A stretch of 50,623 nucleotides of DNA from an uncultured Rhodospirillaceae bacterium. GTDB taxonomy: Bacteria > Pseudomonadota > Alphaproteobacteria > Rhodospirillales > Rhodospirillaceae. The number at the start of each line of letters is the position of its first letter. Within the stretch, counting starts at the first letter, position 1. Made by a program: the position numbers and the translations under genes. Location of the stretch: positions 1 through 50,623 of the forward strand of contig CALSLN010000030.1 of NCBI GenBank assembly GCA_943787205.1, read 5' to 3'. Of this stretch, positions 8,692 through 17,746 are shown piece after piece. Below the pieces are notes generated by a model. It saw only the letters and a list, made by a program, of their open reading frames with translations, was not told the origin of the DNA and did not search any database.

Positions 8692-9438
8692 ATGAAACTC
8701 ACAGCACTCGTAATTTCAGCCGTCACTATTTTTTTCGCATTCAATGATGAGAGTGTTGCGGCAGAAAACCCGCCAATCGTCGTCATCGGCGCAACGGCCC
8801 GATCTGCGCCTGAAATCATACAACAGGCGCTCGATCAGGATCGCAGAGTCACCGGACTTGCTCGATCCCCCGACCGTATTGAAATCGCGCACGACAACTT
8901 CAAGGCCGTTGCGGGAGACGTTTATGACGTGGATAGCATCGCCAATGCACTCAATGGCGATGAAGTCGTCATATATCTCGTTGGCCCGTCTTATGCTCCT
9001 GGCAAAGAAGTCACCTCAGTTGACCTATACTCCGTCGGTACGGCATCGGTTATTACGGCCATGCGGAGACAGGGAAATACACGGCTTATCGTTACCAGTT
9101 CCGGCGGCGTTGAGATGATTCCAGCGGAGAAACCTAAAACTGACGGGTTTTTAGAAAACTTTTTATGGCTCAAGCGCGGCTTGTATCAAGACATGCAGCG
9201 GATGGAGCGTATCGTCGAGAACAGCGATCTCGAGTACGTCATATTACGACCACGCGGTTTCCAGGATGCCCCAAAGAAAAACAATTTACTGATCTCGGAT
9301 GGAATCCCAACGCCAAATCCAACCAGCGTACTCAGTTATGCAGACTTCGCGACATTGGTGCTCTCTCTGACCAAGGGGGATCGCTACCTAAATCGCGCGA
9401 TTGGTGTCTACACCGATGAGTTCGGCATACCTGACTAG
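8692..9438 (+). CDS. NmrA/SDR-like NAD(P)-binding protein with signal peptide
   Basis: 248 residues. After about 24 N-terminal residues typical of a Sec signal peptide (Lys2, hydrophobic LTALVISAVTIFFAF, then SVAA before Glu-Asn), a Rossmann start VVIGATARSAPEIIQ appears. Also visible are DVYDVDSIANAL, VIYLVGP, LIVTSSGGVE and an LEYVILRPRGFQD motif of the NAD(P)H-binding NmrA/PF13460 group. The usual third Gly of the GxxGxxG loop is replaced (GATARSA), so cofactor binding may be altered. It abuts ygfZ without a gap and converges on ppdK with one base between stops. A secreted or lipid-attached member of this normally cytoplasmic family is unusual. Function unknown. Confidence 0.75.
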   Translation: MKLTALVISAVTIFFAFNDESVAAENPPIVVIGATARSAPEIIQQALDQDRRVTGLARSPDRIEIAHDNFKAVAGDVYDVDSIANALNGDEVVIYLVGPSYAPGKEVTSVDLYSVGTASVITAMRRQGNTRLIVTSSGGVEMIPAEKPKTDGFLENFLWLKRGLYQDMQRMERIVENSDLEYVILRPRGFQDAPKKNNLLISDGIPTPNPTSVLSYADFATLVLSLTKGDRYLNRAIGVYTDEFGIPD

Positions 9439-9439
9439 C

Positions 9440-12325
9440 CTAGTTCTTCGCGTCTAAAGCAGCCTGTGCCGCCGCCAGGCGGGCGACAGGCACGCGATAC
9501 GGAGAACAAGACACGTAGTCGAGGCCTATTTCCTGGAAAAATGCGATTGAATCGGGATCACCGCCGTGCTCACCGCAAATACCAAGCTTGATCGTGCTTC
9601 GTGTTTTACGACCGCGTTCGACTGCGATTTTAATCAACTCACCCACGCCTTCCTGATCCAGCGTAGCAAACGGATCGCGCTCGTAAATTCCTTTGGCTGT
9701 GTAAACTTCAAGGACAGGGGCGCAGTCATCGCGAGACATCCCAAGCGTAGTCTGCGTCAAATCGTTGGTTCCAAAGCTAAAGAATTCTGCTGTCTCAGCA
9801 ATATCGCCGGCGCGCAATGCAGCACGCGGTAACTCAATCATCGTTCCAACCGTATAGTCGATGGCCTTACCCGTTTTGGCGAAAACGTCTTGAGCCGTCC
9901 CATCGACAACCGTCTTCATCAGATCCAGTTCCATCTTGGTGCCGACCAAGGGAATCATAATCTCGGGAAAAACATCGACGCCGTCATTCGCGACTTCCAC
10001 CGCGGCCTCAAAGATGGCTCGAGCCTGCATCGCATATATTTCTGGGTACGTGACGCCAAGGCGGCAACCACGATGACCAAGCATCGGGTTTAATTCTGCC
10101 AGGCGGTTGAGAGCATTCTGAACCGTTTCAGTAGATACTCCTGATGATTCTGCCACCTCTGCAATTTCAGATTCACTATGGGGCAAGAACTCATGTAGCG
10201 GCGGATCAAGCAACCGAACCGTAACCGGCAGGCCAGCCATGATCTTGAAAAGGTTGACGAAGTCACCACGTTGGTGAGGCAGAAGCCGATTTAGGGCGGA
10301 TTTTCGCCCCCCCTCATCAGCAGCCAAAATCATCTGCCGAATACTAATGATTCGGTCTTGGTCAAAGAACATATGTTCGGTGCGACAAAGGCCAATTCCT
10401 TCGGCACCAAATTTACGGGCCGTTTCCGCGTCAACACGTGTTTCCGCATTTGCGCGCACTTTTAACGTTCGAATGTCATCGACCCATTCCATGAGCGTGC
10501 CAAAGTCTCCCGTCATTTCCGGCTCAATTGTCGCCACCCGACCGACAAAGACTTCACCGGTGGAACCATCGAGTGTGAGGAGATCACCCTCGTGCAGGAT
10601 TTCATCCCGGACCCGCAAGAACTTTGCTTTGGCATCAACCTGAATCTCACCAGCACCTGAAACACAGGGTGTTCCCATACCACGTGCCACTACGGCCGCG
10701 TGACTGGTCATGCCACCACGGGTGGTCAGAATTCCTTCAGCAACGTGCATGCCACCAATGTCGTCGGGGCTCGTTTCACGACGAACAAGGATAACTTTCT
10801 CGCCCTTCTTGACCCAGTCTTCAGCTTCTTCCGCCGTGAAAACAACTTTCCCGGCAGCCGCACCTGGCGACGCTGGAAGACCGCGAGACAGAGTCGTTCT
10901 TGGAGCGTCCGGGTCTAGCATCGGGTGAAGGAGTTGATCCAATTGACCTGGGTCTATGCGGGCGACGGCCTCCTCACGGGTGATCAGACCTTCGTTCGCC
11001 ATATCAACTGCAATCCTAAGCGATGCTTTCGACGTGCGCTTACCGCCACGCGTTTGCAGCATCCAGAGTTTGCCGGTCTGGATGGTGAACTCCATGTCCT
11101 GCATATCGCGATAGTGACGCTCGAGCTTATCCCTTACAGCGACAAGTTCACGGTACATCTCAGGCATAGCCTCTTCCATCGCTGGAAGTTTTGAGTCTTG
11201 CGCGTTCTTGCCGGCAATCGTGATTTGTTGTGGCGTTCGAATACCGGCGACAACATCCTCACCCTGCGCGTTGACTAAGTACTCACCGTAGAATTCGTTG
11301 TCCCCAACCGATGGGTCACGAGAAAAACAAACACCCGTCGCACAATCGTCGCCCATATTGCCAAAAACCATGGACTGGATATTGACGGCTGTCCCCCAAG
11401 CGTCGGGGATATCGTGCAAACGTCGGTACGTAATAGCCCGCTGATTCATCCAACTTCCAAACACGGCACCAACGGCGCCCCAAAGCTGGTCTTGCGGGTT
11501 CTGCGGGAAGGGTTCTCCAGAGTCTTTTTCGACTGTCGCCTTATAAACGGCCACCAGCTCTTTAAGGTCGTCCGCCGTCAAATCCGTATCCTGGTCGACG
11601 CCCTTATCTTCTTTAGCTAGATCGAGCAGCTCTTCAAATGTGTAGTGATCGACACCGAGAACGACATCGGAATACATCTGGATAAATCTGCGATAACTGT
11701 CATACGCAAACCGGGCATCACCAGAATTCTTCGCTAATCCCTCTACTGTTTCGTCGTTAAGGCCGAGATTTAAGACCGTATCCATCATCCCCGGCATAGA
11801 CGCCCTCGCGCCTGATCGAACAGAAACAAGAAGAGGGTTTGTGGGATCACCGAACTTGGCGCCAATCGTCGCCTCGATCCTGGCCAAACCAGTATTAACT
11901 TGGTCGGTTAGATCGCTCGGATAGACGCGCCCATGGTCATAAAAATACGTGCAAACACCGGTCGTTACAGTAAATCCAGGTGGCACCGGAACACCTATCG
12001 CACTCATTTCGGCAAGGTTCGCGCCCTTCCCGCCAAGCAGGTCCCGCATTTCGGCGCGGCCATCGGCTTCCCCATCGCCAAAATAGTAAACCCACTTGCC
12101 ATCAATTTCAGCCGGAGCCACTGCAGCGCCTTTCACTGGATATAAATCAGGCCTGAGGTCGCTGCGCGTGACATCTCCGTTCGTTGCATTTTCAACTGCG
12201 ATAACCCGCTCTGCCGGGACACGATCCCACTGGCTGATCGCCTGAGGCGTCACGTTAATTGTCCGCGCCAAGGCCGCCGTTCCGCCGGCTGCGTTAATCG
12301 CTCTTTCAAGGGCTGTATCGCGCAT
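9440..12325 (-). CDS. ppdK: pyruvate, phosphate dikinase with N-terminal YdaS-type HTH domain
   Basis: 961 residues, about 70-80 longer than usual PPDK. Residues 5-63 read as a YdaS/Cro-like helix-turn-helix: AINAAGGTAALART, VTPQAISQW, VPAERVIAVE, LRPDLYP. The dikinase follows from about residue 77 (WVYYFGDG), with GGKGANLAEM (nucleotide-binding domain), RSGARASMPGMMD, the phospho-His in GGMTSHAAVVARG (near 543), and a C-terminal PEP/pyruvate domain with FFSFGTNDLTQ and the catalytic Cys in GICGEHGGDP. It interconverts pyruvate + ATP + Pi with PEP + AMP + PPi. The ATG is preceded by GGCGGA at 6 bases. No stop separates the domains and no ATG lies between them, although two GTG codons do. It follows glyS; the intervening region holds a repeat array that may be the HTH's operator. 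Confidence 0.93.
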   Translation of the reverse strand: MRDTALERAINAAGGTAALARTINVTPQAISQWDRVPAERVIAVENATNGDVTRSDLRPDLYPVKGAAVAPAEIDGKWVYYFGDGEADGRAEMRDLLGGKGANLAEMSAIGVPVPPGFTVTTGVCTYFYDHGRVYPSDLTDQVNTGLARIEATIGAKFGDPTNPLLVSVRSGARASMPGMMDTVLNLGLNDETVEGLAKNSGDARFAYDSYRRFIQMYSDVVLGVDHYTFEELLDLAKEDKGVDQDTDLTADDLKELVAVYKATVEKDSGEPFPQNPQDQLWGAVGAVFGSWMNQRAITYRRLHDIPDAWGTAVNIQSMVFGNMGDDCATGVCFSRDPSVGDNEFYGEYLVNAQGEDVVAGIRTPQQITIAGKNAQDSKLPAMEEAMPEMYRELVAVRDKLERHYRDMQDMEFTIQTGKLWMLQTRGGKRTSKASLRIAVDMANEGLITREEAVARIDPGQLDQLLHPMLDPDAPRTTLSRGLPASPGAAAGKVVFTAEEAEDWVKKGEKVILVRRETSPDDIGGMHVAEGILTTRGGMTSHAAVVARGMGTPCVSGAGEIQVDAKAKFLRVRDEILHEGDLLTLDGSTGEVFVGRVATIEPEMTGDFGTLMEWVDDIRTLKVRANAETRVDAETARKFGAEGIGLCRTEHMFFDQDRIISIRQMILAADEGGRKSALNRLLPHQRGDFVNLFKIMAGLPVTVRLLDPPLHEFLPHSESEIAEVAESSGVSTETVQNALNRLAELNPMLGHRGCRLGVTYPEIYAMQARAIFEAAVEVANDGVDVFPEIMIPLVGTKMELDLMKTVVDGTAQDVFAKTGKAIDYTVGTMIELPRAALRAGDIAETAEFFSFGTNDLTQTTLGMSRDDCAPVLEVYTAKGIYERDPFATLDQEGVGELIKIAVERGRKTRSTIKLGICGEHGGDPDSIAFFQEIGLDYVSCSPYRVPVARLAAAQAALDAKN

Positions 12326-12346
12326 AAGTGTTCCGCCTTAATCTCA

Positions 12347-12500
12347 GATGTAAGCTAAGCAAATGATGTAAGTTAAGCCGCGCTTACGTGGGTAAGACGC
12401 AAGCCTTACTTACAAATAGGCGGCGTGAAAAGCCAGAAAATGGCTTTAAACCTAGAATCTCAGGGATTCAGCGGGAGTGGTAAGCAGAGAGCGAGCTTAC
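12347..12500. promoter_or_regulatory. candidate operator array (eight GTAAG/CTTAC units) upstream of ppdK
   Basis: Within the glyS-ppdK spacer the pentamer GTAAG or its complement CTTAC occurs at 12350, 12368, 12383, 12392, 12405, 12409, 12480 and 12496. Two 14-base direct repeats, GATGTAAG(C/T)TAAGC, start at 12347 and 12365. Two inverted pairs occur: CTTAC-GTGG-GTAAG at 12383-12396, and GTAAGC-9 nt-GCTTAC at 12480-12500. Such density is far above chance for a pentamer. The array ends 22 bases before the ppdK start, so it is well placed as a binding region for a repressor, possibly the HTH domain of the ppdK product itself. That link is inference. Confidence 0.55.
12429..12447 (-). terminator. 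weak hairpin after glyS
   Basis: AAAGCCA and TGGCTTT form a 7-bp stem around a 5-base loop, 66 bases past the glyS stop. In the glyS direction the stem ends in TTTT. The stem is short and A/T-rich at its base, so it may be an attenuating or partial terminator, or a chance hairpin inside the ppdK control region. Confidence 0.3.
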
Positions 12501-12512
12501 AGATGCTAGATT

Positions 12513-14585
12513 CTAGCCTTCGATATTAGAAAACACCGCAATCTGATCCATAACCGACCCGATTCGGGACAAAAGATTCAAGTTTGCGAGCCGTATAGTC
12601 TGATCATCAGCGTTAACGGTGACGTTCTCGAAAAAGACATCGAGGGGTTTCCGTAAGGTGGAAAGCGCCGTCATGGCGGAGGCAAAGTCTTCATTTTTCA
12701 GGGCATCAGTGACAGAAGCTTCAACGATGCCAAGACTCTTGGCTAGTGCCTGAGCATCACCCGGTTCAAGCCCCTCAACGACATACTCACCGGAGAATGG
12801 CTCACCATTCTTCTTCTCTTCAATGCGCACAATATTGGCTGCGCGCTTATAGGCCGTAAGCAGGTTCGCCCCATCATCACTGCCAAGGAAAGCTGACAAG
12901 GCATCGACACGGGCCATAAGGCGTACAAGGTCGTCTTCGTTACCGACCGCGAACACAGCCGCAATAAGGTCGTGGCGGACGCCACGCTCTTTGAGAAATA
13001 CTTTTAGGCGATCCGCGAAAAAGTCCAAGAGATCGGAGCTCGATTGTGTTTGCTCTGACTTGAGAACAGCACCGTACCCAGCGTGAGCCTTGGCGAAGAC
13101 ATCTTCCAAAGGAAATCTGAGCTTGTTTTCAAGGATGAGTCGGATTGCGCCTAAGGCCGCACGGCGAAGCGCGTATGGGTCTTTAGACCCTGTGGGCTTC
13201 TGGTCGATACCAAAGAACCCAACCAGGGTGTCAATTTTGTCCGCTAGAGCCACACAAACACTTATGGAAGAGGAAGGGCAGACATCAGACGGACCGAGAG
13301 GAGAGTAGTGCTCGGCAATCGCCTCGCAAACTGCAGGGGCTTCGCCATCCTGCTGCGCGTAATACCGCCCCATAACACCTTGAAGGTCAGGGAACTCAGC
13401 AACCATGCCTGTCGATAAATCGGCTTTGCAGAGTTGTGCCGCACGGCGCACAGCCACCAACTCAACACCACCAATTTGCTCAGCAATCAATGCAGCCAAC
13501 GTTCCGAGACGGTCTACTTTATCAAGCACCGTGCCGAGGTCGGCCTGGAATACGCGCTCTTGAAGTTTATCGACACGCGTTTCTAATTTCTTCTGCCGGT
13601 CTAAGTCCCAGAAGAACTTAGCGTCGGACAACCGAGCCCGGAGAACTCTCTCGTTACCCGCGATGATCGCCTGGCCATTGTCTGGTGTTTCAATATTAGC
13701 GACCAACGCATAACGGTTGGAGAACGCACCATCTGACGTTTCTAGAGCAAAGTACTTCTGATGCTTACGCATGGCAGAGGTGAGAACTTCTGGCGGTACG
13801 TCCATGAATTCATCATCAATGGTACCGAGCAAAGGCACGGGCCATTCGACCAAACCTGTCACTTCATCAAGAAGGCCTGGGTCATCCGGCAACGTCAAAC
13901 CTTCAGACTGGGCGAGCCCCTTAATTCCGTCACCGATAAGCGTGCGACGGCGGTCTTGGTCGACGATGACCTTCGCAATTTCGAGTTTTTCTATGTACTC
14001 ATCAAAACCGACGGCTTGTATTGAATCAGGCGCTAAGAAGCGATGACCAACTGTCGTATCGGTCGCAGAAATGTCGGCGTACGTAACGGTCACGACCTTA
14101 CCATCGAACACACAAAGAATGCCGTGTAACGGCCGAACCCAGCGGGTTTCACCGGATGCCCACCGCATGGATTTTGGCCACGGCAAAGCTGATAATGCGG
14201 CTTCAATCACATCCGTAAGGACGTCAGACGTCGCGCGGCCCTTTCGCTCGACGACTGCAAAATAAAACTTACCCTTCGGGAGTTCTCTAACTTCAGCGTC
14301 ATCGACAGATGACAATCCGTTGGCTTTTAGAAACCCTTCAATGGCTTTCTCAGGCGCAGCAACACCCGGACCTTTACGCTCATCCGTCACATCTGGCTGG
14401 GACGTAGGAAGACCATCGACCACAAGAGCCAACCGGCGGGGACCGGAATAGGCATCCAAACGAGAATATGCGAGGCCCGCATCTTTGAGGCCATCTGCAA
14501 TCAAACGCTTCAGATCATTGGCGGCGCGCCCCTGCATGCGTGCGGGAATTTCTTCAGAGAGAATCTCTAAGAGAAGCTCAGCCAT
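12513..14585 (-). CDS. glyS: glycyl-tRNA synthetase beta subunit
   Basis: 690 residues, normal for GlyS. The start MAELLLEILSEEIPARMQ is diagnostic. Further family motifs are FFWDLDRQKKLE, the HD-like region with DLQGVMGRYYA, SVCVALADKIDTL and GSKDPYALRRAALG. It forms the alpha2beta2 glycine-tRNA ligase with GlyQ; the beta subunit carries tRNA recognition. It starts 3 bases after the glyQ stop, so the two are co-transcribed. The stop codon overlaps a 13-base imperfect palindrome, GCTAGATTCTAGC. Confidence 0.97.
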   Translation of the reverse strand: MAELLLEILSEEIPARMQGRAANDLKRLIADGLKDAGLAYSRLDAYSGPRRLALVVDGLPTSQPDVTDERKGPGVAAPEKAIEGFLKANGLSSVDDAEVRELPKGKFYFAVVERKGRATSDVLTDVIEAALSALPWPKSMRWASGETRWVRPLHGILCVFDGKVVTVTYADISATDTTVGHRFLAPDSIQAVGFDEYIEKLEIAKVIVDQDRRRTLIGDGIKGLAQSEGLTLPDDPGLLDEVTGLVEWPVPLLGTIDDEFMDVPPEVLTSAMRKHQKYFALETSDGAFSNRYALVANIETPDNGQAIIAGNERVLRARLSDAKFFWDLDRQKKLETRVDKLQERVFQADLGTVLDKVDRLGTLAALIAEQIGGVELVAVRRAAQLCKADLSTGMVAEFPDLQGVMGRYYAQQDGEAPAVCEAIAEHYSPLGPSDVCPSSSISVCVALADKIDTLVGFFGIDQKPTGSKDPYALRRAALGAIRLILENKLRFPLEDVFAKAHAGYGAVLKSEQTQSSSDLLDFFADRLKVFLKERGVRHDLIAAVFAVGNEDDLVRLMARVDALSAFLGSDDGANLLTAYKRAANIVRIEEKKNGEPFSGEYVVEGLEPGDAQALAKSLGIVEASVTDALKNEDFASAMTALSTLRKPLDVFFENVTVNADDQTIRLANLNLLSRIGSVMDQIAVFSNIEG

Positions 14586-14588
14586 AAC

Positions 14589-15473
14589 TCAGCCCCCTCC
14601 ATTTGAACCCTGGCTTTCCAGCCAAGCTTCACAACACGCTTTTGCAAGCGTACGCACGCGACCGATATAGGCCGCCCGCTCCGTCACACTAATCACGCCA
14701 CGCGCATCCAACAAATTGAATGCATGGCTCGCCTTGATGCAATGATCGTAGGCTGGCAGCGCAACGTTGTTATTCAGCAAGGACTGACATTCAGCTTCTG
14801 AGTCTGCGAAATGACGCAACAACATGTCCGTATTCGCATGTTCAAAATTGTGCGCTGAATACTCACGCTCTGCCTGAAGAAAGATATCGCCGTAGCTTAC
14901 GCCTTCGTCATTGAACGCAAGGTCGTAAACGCGTTCCACACCTTGGACATACATGGCGAGACGCTCGAGGCCGTAAGTCAATTCTACGGCAACCGGGGAG
15001 CAATCAATACCACCCACTTGTTGGAAGTACGTAAACTGGGTGACTTCCATACCGTCACACCAAACTTCCCATCCCAGGCCCCAAGCACCGAGTGTGGGGC
15101 TTTCCCAGTCGTCTTCGACAAAACGTATGTCGTGCGCAAGGGAATCAATGCCTATGGTTTTTAGGCTCTGAAGATAGAGGTCTTGGGCATCTTCAGGCGA
15201 TGGCTTGAGAATGACTTGAAACTGATAATAGTGTTGCAACCGATTTGGGTTCTCACCATAGCGGCCATCCGTTGGCCGGCGTGATGGCTGAACATAAGCG
15301 GCTTTCCATGGCTTCGGCCCCAAAGCACGCAACGTCGTCGCTGGGTGAAACGTGCCCGCCCCCATTTCCATGTCATAGGGCTGCAAAATGATGCACCCCT
15401 GCTCCGCCCAGAAAGACTGCAGCTTGAGGATAAGGCCCTGAAAACTGGGCGCCTTGCTTTGGTCGGCAGCCAT
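14589..15473 (-). CDS. glyQ: glycyl-tRNA synthetase alpha subunit
   Basis: 294 residues from the ATG of [14 protein letters not shown]. The class II synthetase core is clear: [68 protein letters not shown] and a TYFQQVGG motif. It makes glycyl-adenylate and charges tRNA-Gly with the GlyS subunit. The frame is open 30 codons further upstream, but that stretch has no family similarity. The ribosome site in front of the chosen ATG is weak. glyQ-glyS-ppdK is a common order in alphaproteobacteria. Confidence 0.96.
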   Translation of the reverse strand: MAADQSKAPSFQGLILKLQSFWAEQGCIILQPYDMEMGAGTFHPATTLRALGPKPWKAAYVQPSRRPTDGRYGENPNRLQHYYQFQVILKPSPEDAQDLYLQSLKTIGIDSLAHDIRFVEDDWESPTLGAWGLGWEVWCDGMEVTQFTYFQQVGGIDCSPVAVELTYGLERLAMYVQGVERVYDLAFNDEGVSYGDIFLQAEREYSAHNFEHANTDMLLRHFADSEAECQSLLNNNVALPAYDHCIKASHAFNLLDARGVISVTERAAYIGRVRTLAKACCEAWLESQGSNGGG

Positions 15474-15603
15474 GGATGAAATCCATTTCGGATTAGAGTG
15501 TACGGTGTGAGGGACATCGCCCTCGGATGGGCGCAAGCTACCCGCCGAACTGGCAGGAATCAAGGCTTCCGACGCGCCTTAGGAGAGTTCCAGTTGGGAG
15601 GGT

Positions 15604-15876
15604 CTATTTTTGCATCGGGCAGTCTTTGGCCGCCCTGCCACAACCCGGGTTTGCACCAGCCGCAGCGTAAGCCCCACAGGCTGGACATGCGGCCAAATCC
15701 TCCACCTCTTGCGGACCTGTTTCAGGAGCCTTCTTAGCACCAGACCGCTTTCGTTTGACCTTTGGCTTCGGCTGCTGGTCGCCGCCGGTCAGCAGATTAA
15801 TTTTGCGGTAGACCCACCACACAGCCATGATCATCACAGCCGTAAAAAGAATCTTAGAGAAACTAAACCCCAACAT
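15604..15876 (-). CDS. small membrane-anchored protein with C-terminal Cys cluster
   Basis: 90 residues. One N-terminal membrane helix (ILFTAVMIMAVWWVYRKI, about residues 9-26) is followed by a Lys/Arg-rich linker and a C-terminal Cys pattern CPAC...CGR...DCP that resembles a small zinc ribbon. The layout recalls the PP0621-type family (single helix plus short C-x2-C domain), but I cannot confirm membership. It lies between the S49 peptidase and glyQ on the same strand, 12 bases past the peptidase stop, so it is probably in the same transcript. No function can be assigned. Confidence 0.65.
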   Translation of the reverse strand: MLGFSFSKILFTAVMIMAVWWVYRKINLLTGGDQQPKPKVKRKRSGAKKAPETGPQEVEDLAACPACGAYAAAGANPGCGRAAKDCPMQK

Positions 15877-15888
15877 AGCTACGTCAAC

Positions 15889-16752
15889 CTATAATCCGAA
15901 GCGGGCCCAAAGGGCGCGCTCCTCGGCCGCTGACATAAGATCACGCGCAAAGTTGCCACCAAAGGCATCTGCTCCGCCTAAGCGGCGTTGTAACCAACCC
16001 GCCTGGCGCTGCACGGGCATAAACCGAACTTTGTCCCCGAGCTTTTCTCTCAAGACCGAACGCATTTCGCCCAAGCCATCGATGAGGCCTTTCTTGAGGG
16101 CACGCTCACCGGTCCAAACATCACCATTGAACAGGGTTTTATCGGCCCCCTTCAGTTTTTCACCACGCCGAGATTTCACGTAGGCTTTAAATTGGCCGTG
16201 AATATCCTTTTGCAGTTCCAAAACGCGTGCAACGTCATCGGGGTTCTCAGGCTTAAACGGGTCAAGCATGCTCTTGTTATCGCCTTGCGCATACACGCGG
16301 CGTTCAACGCCAATCTTTTCGAGCAAATCAGGAAATCCAAACGTCGCCGCAATGACGCCTATCGAACCCACAATGGACATGGGGCTCGCGTAAATTTCGT
16401 CGGCGCAGCAGGCAAGCCAATATCCACCGGACGCTGCAACATCTTCAGCAAAGGCGTACACAGGAATATCTTTTTCTTCGGAGAGCTGCCGAATACGACC
16501 AGCAATCAATTCAGATTGTACAGGCGAACCACCGGGAGAATTGATCACCAAAGCGACAGCCGTAACGCCACGCTTACCAAAGGCCCGCCTCAGCGGAGCC
16601 TCCAGTGTTGTCATGTTCAAGCCCTTACGACCAAGACCTGCCGCGCCAATAGCGCCGCTCAGCCGGACGACACTGACCAATGGCGAACTGCCACGGACCA
16701 TGCCGCCGCCAAACCGGGCCGCGAATTCATTAAAGTGATCAATCATTGCCAT
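15889..16752 (-). CDS. S49 family signal-peptide peptidase (SppA/SohB-like)
   Basis: 287 residues from the ATG of MAMIDHF; two ATGs lie two codons apart and either could be used. S49 Ser-Lys peptidase motifs are visible: VALVINSPGGSP, VAASGGYWLACCADEI (the Ser of ASGGYW is the likely nucleophile), SIVGSIGVI, and a candidate general-base Lys in GDNKSMLDPF. NGDVWTGERALKKGLIDGLG is the typical C-terminal block. The enzyme degrades leftover signal peptides at the membrane. No strong membrane helix is visible in the chosen form, as in other short cytoplasm-facing 36K-type members. It is 31 bases downstream of the trmN6-like gene on the same strand. Confidence 0.87.
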   Translation of the reverse strand: MAMIDHFNEFAARFGGGMVRGSSPLVSVVRLSGAIGAAGLGRKGLNMTTLEAPLRRAFGKRGVTAVALVINSPGGSPVQSELIAGRIRQLSEEKDIPVYAFAEDVAASGGYWLACCADEIYASPMSIVGSIGVIAATFGFPDLLEKIGVERRVYAQGDNKSMLDPFKPENPDDVARVLELQKDIHGQFKAYVKSRRGEKLKGADKTLFNGDVWTGERALKKGLIDGLGEMRSVLREKLGDKVRFMPVQRQAGWLQRRLGGADAFGGNFARDLMSAAEERALWARFGL

Positions 16753-16783
16753 TCGCACACCATAGACGCGCAATCCCGTTTGG

Positions 16784-17534
16784 TTAAGGGCTGAACTCAA
16801 AAGTGCCGCCATCACGCAAAATCGCATCTGCTTCCGGCGTGTACGCATCGTTCTCAGCGTGCAGGACCAATCCCGGATGCAGTGTCGTTGGAGATTTACG
16901 TCCCTTGCGCGCTGTTACAATCACCCGCCCTGCTGACCGACCGGTCTTAGGCCAAAGCGGAATGACGATGATCGCGCCGCAGCTTGATAGGGATTGAATA
17001 ATGTCAGAGAGCCGTTCAGCCCGATGGATGATTGCAAATAACCCATCTTTCTCGAGGAGCGAAAGACACTTTTTAATCCAGGTTGATAAGGGGAATTGCA
17101 TGACGGCATGGATCGAGTTTTGCCCTGGGCGGTCAGGAACCGTTCCGGCGTCATAGAACGGTGGATTGGTCATCACCGCATCAAACGGCCCTCGCGTCCC
17201 AGACTGAAAATCAGAAATATCCCCCACTACAGATTTCACCACGATCTGCGAAATCATTAGCTTCAACACCCAGCCGGGCGAGTTCAGCCATGCTTTGTTG
17301 TTTTTCTAGACCCACACCTTGAACCGTAGGCAATCGCGCAAGAAGACAAAATAGAGCCGCGCCAGTTCCGCAGCCGACATCTAAAACACGACAACGAGGC
17401 GAGACGTCCATTGCCGCAGCCAACAACATAGGGTCAATCGCTATTCTGTATCCCGTCTCAGGCTGTATGACTTTCACACGCCCGCCCAGCACTGTATCCG
17501 TGGTCGTCTTAAGACCCTGCCTAGAGTGGGTCAT
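16784..17534 (-). pseudogene. trmN6: trmN6/yfiC-like tRNA1(Val) adenine-N6 methyltransferase, frameshifted
   Basis: Two overlapping frames together make one SAM methyltransferase. The first frame gives the N-terminus, with QPETGYRIAIDPMLLAAA and the SAM motif LDVGCGTG, and stops at 17211. The second resumes at KSVVGDISDFQ and includes the N6-adenine motif TNPPF and the C-terminal half. The span is 751 bases (3x250+1), as expected for a single inserted base near 17235-17255 (sense GATCGTGGTG). The family modifies A37 of tRNA1(Val). The start overlaps the DUF2007 stop by ATGA. Either a sequence error or a real break; the remaining sequence is not decayed, which favours error or a very recent event. 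Confidence 0.8.
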
Positions 17535-17746
17535 ACGACATGATCAGGACACACGGCGCGGGCGACCTCGGCGGCCGAATCATAGTCTTCGGCCCGCACC
17601 ATGAGACGCCTGGGAAACGAGTCGATCCCGGCATACGTGCTCGCAATATCACCATCGAATTCAAACACTTCGATCTCCTCAGCCGACAAAGCGGCTTTGA
17701 GAGCGGAAATAACAACAATATCCGTCGTGCGTAGAAGTTCTTTCAT
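17531..17746 (-). CDS. DUF2007 family protein
   Basis: 71 residues from the ATG of MKELLRTTD. It matches the DUF2007 small-protein pattern: an LLRTTDIVVISALKAALSAEEI start, FEFDGDI, and a C-terminal MVRAEDYDSAAEVAR. These proteins resemble the PII-like 'putative signal transducing' family; no biochemical role is established. The 4-base ATGA overlap with the trmN6-like gene shows translational coupling, and this pair next to a divergent polyprenyl synthase is a recurrent alphaproteobacterial arrangement. The frame is open 12 codons upstream, but the MKELL start matches the family. Confidence 0.8.
   Translation of the reverse strand: MKELLRTTDIVVISALKAALSAEEIEVFEFDGDIASTYAGIDSFPRRLMVRAEDYDSAAEVARAVCPDHVV

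Noticed and set aside
12326..12512. Glycine riboswitch or T-box between glyS and ppdK
   Set aside because: The spacer lacks the conserved cores of both and consists mainly of GTAAG-type repeats.
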